Positions 63,463 through 64,000 of a stretch of DNA of 64,000 bases are shown here, one piece after another. The notes beneath the pieces were generated by a model. It was not told where the DNA came from, did not search any database, and worked only from the letters and a program-made list of their open reading frames with translations. Origin of the DNA: Mucilaginibacter pallidiroseus (GTDB taxonomy: Bacteria > Bacteroidota > Bacteroidia > Sphingobacteriales > Sphingobacteriaceae); assembly GCF_007846085.1 (NCBI RefSeq), contig NZ_VOEJ01000007.1, positions 1-64,000 on the forward strand, given 5' to 3'. The position numbers and the translations under genes were made by a program. Numbering within the stretch: the first letter of the stretch is position 1; each line of letters starts with the position of its first letter.

Positions 63463-64000
63463 TTAATTGTTACTAAATACAATATCAAGGCTATCAAATA
63501 TAGCAGTTTTTGTGATTTCCAAATCATTTGCGGTATGGGCAGCAGATATGAAGCCTACCTCATACCCCGACGGACCAAGATAAATGCCCCGGTTTATCAG
63601 TTCGCGGTGCATGGTTTTAAACTTGATCATGCTTTCCGGGTCGATATCATCCGCAGTTGCTATTCGCTCTTCATTAGTGAAAGCAAACCAAAATATCGAG
63701 CCAATGGTAAATACTTTGAAATTGTAATTACGTTGCTCAGCAAAGTCCTGGATAGCTTTTACGAAACCTTCAGTTTTTAATTTCAGATCATTATAAAACC
63801 CTGGTTTTAATAACTCAGTTATTTGGGCTATACCGGCGGCCATTGCCACCGGGTTGCCTGATAAAGTGCCGGCTTGGTAAACCGACCCAACAGGCGAGAT
63901 ATGATCCATAATTTCGGCTGAGGCGCCATAGGCACCAACCGGCAAGCCGCCGCCTATTATTTTACCATAAGTAATAATGTCCGGCTGGATGTCGTAATAG
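63463..64000 (-). CDS. hemL: Glutamate-1-semialdehyde 2,1-aminomutase (partial, cut by the window edge)
   Basis: About 179 C-terminal residues are present. The PLP-lysine region DIITYGKIIGGGLPVGAYG, then SPVGSVYQAGTLSGNPVAMA, is typical of HemL, which converts glutamate-1-semialdehyde to 5-aminolevulinate. The gene continues past position 64000. It fits the hemJ/hemE context in a heme-synthesis neighbourhood. Confidence 0.92.
   Translation of the reverse strand, partial: YYDIQPDIITYGKIIGGGLPVGAYGASAEIMDHISPVGSVYQAGTLSGNPVAMAAGIAQITELLKPGFYNDLKLKTEGFVKAIQDFAEQRNYNFKVFTIGSIFWFAFTNEERIATADDIDPESMIKFKTMHRELINRGIYLGPSGYEVGFISAAHTANDLEITKTAIFDSLDIVFSNN

Overview
The window looks like chromosome from a Bacteroidota bacterium, most probably a Sphingobacteriaceae member such as Mucilaginibacter or Pedobacter. 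The basis is the gene families (DUF983, HemJ, DUF5706, Bacteroidota-type MobC and relaxase, TPR/HisKA_2 kinases) and several promoters with the Bacteroidota -7 box TAnnTTTG. The genus is inference.

Right part, about 54.6-64 kb, is ordinary core chromosome: a PfkB kinase, an ABC ATPase, an ECF sigma factor / membrane anti-sigma-like protein / outer-membrane barrel operon, then hemJ, hemE, a two-component pair and the end of hemL. A tRNA-Asn gene at 54466-54539 separates it from the rest.

Left part, about 1-54.4 kb, is accessory DNA bracketed by mobile-element genes. On the left are an IS21-type end, a truncated DUF932 gene and ssb. On the right, next to the tRNA, are an excisionase-like HTH protein, a ParA with an in-frame stop, a small basic DNA-binding-type protein, MobC, and a relaxase cut short and fused in frame to a RidA domain. 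No integrase is seen.

The cargo is regulatory and metabolic. At 2-13 kb lie three paralogous TPR/HisKA_2 sensor kinases. Two of them sit tail to tail, each followed by a GAPDH gene: one GAPDH is frameshifted and one is a decayed relic. A LuxR-type regulator, an exported acetolactate decarboxylase and a small barrel protein accompany them. A fourth, TPR-less kinase at 23 kb sits with a sigma-54 activator just downstream of a DUF5706 (Pycsar-effector-like) membrane protein with a degenerate HD domain. The signalling helix in front of the catalytic His carries 5, 4, 3 and 2 heptads in the four kinases. Other cargo includes seven alpha/beta hydrolases, an AlgE-like porin and a frameshifted PL14-type polysaccharide lyase, an amidohydrolase, an isochorismatase-fold enzyme, an MFS transporter, a one-cysteine DsbA-like protein and a frameshifted Na+/H+ antiporter. 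An OmpR-type two-component system lies beside three copies or partial copies of a TGTTAA-N6-TTAACA operator. A large outer-membrane protein combines a kinase-like motif pair with a C-terminal barrel.

Three genes (gap, antiporter, lyase) are broken exactly at or next to homopolymer runs and parA has one in-frame TAG, so base-level accuracy should be confirmed before calling them pseudogenes.
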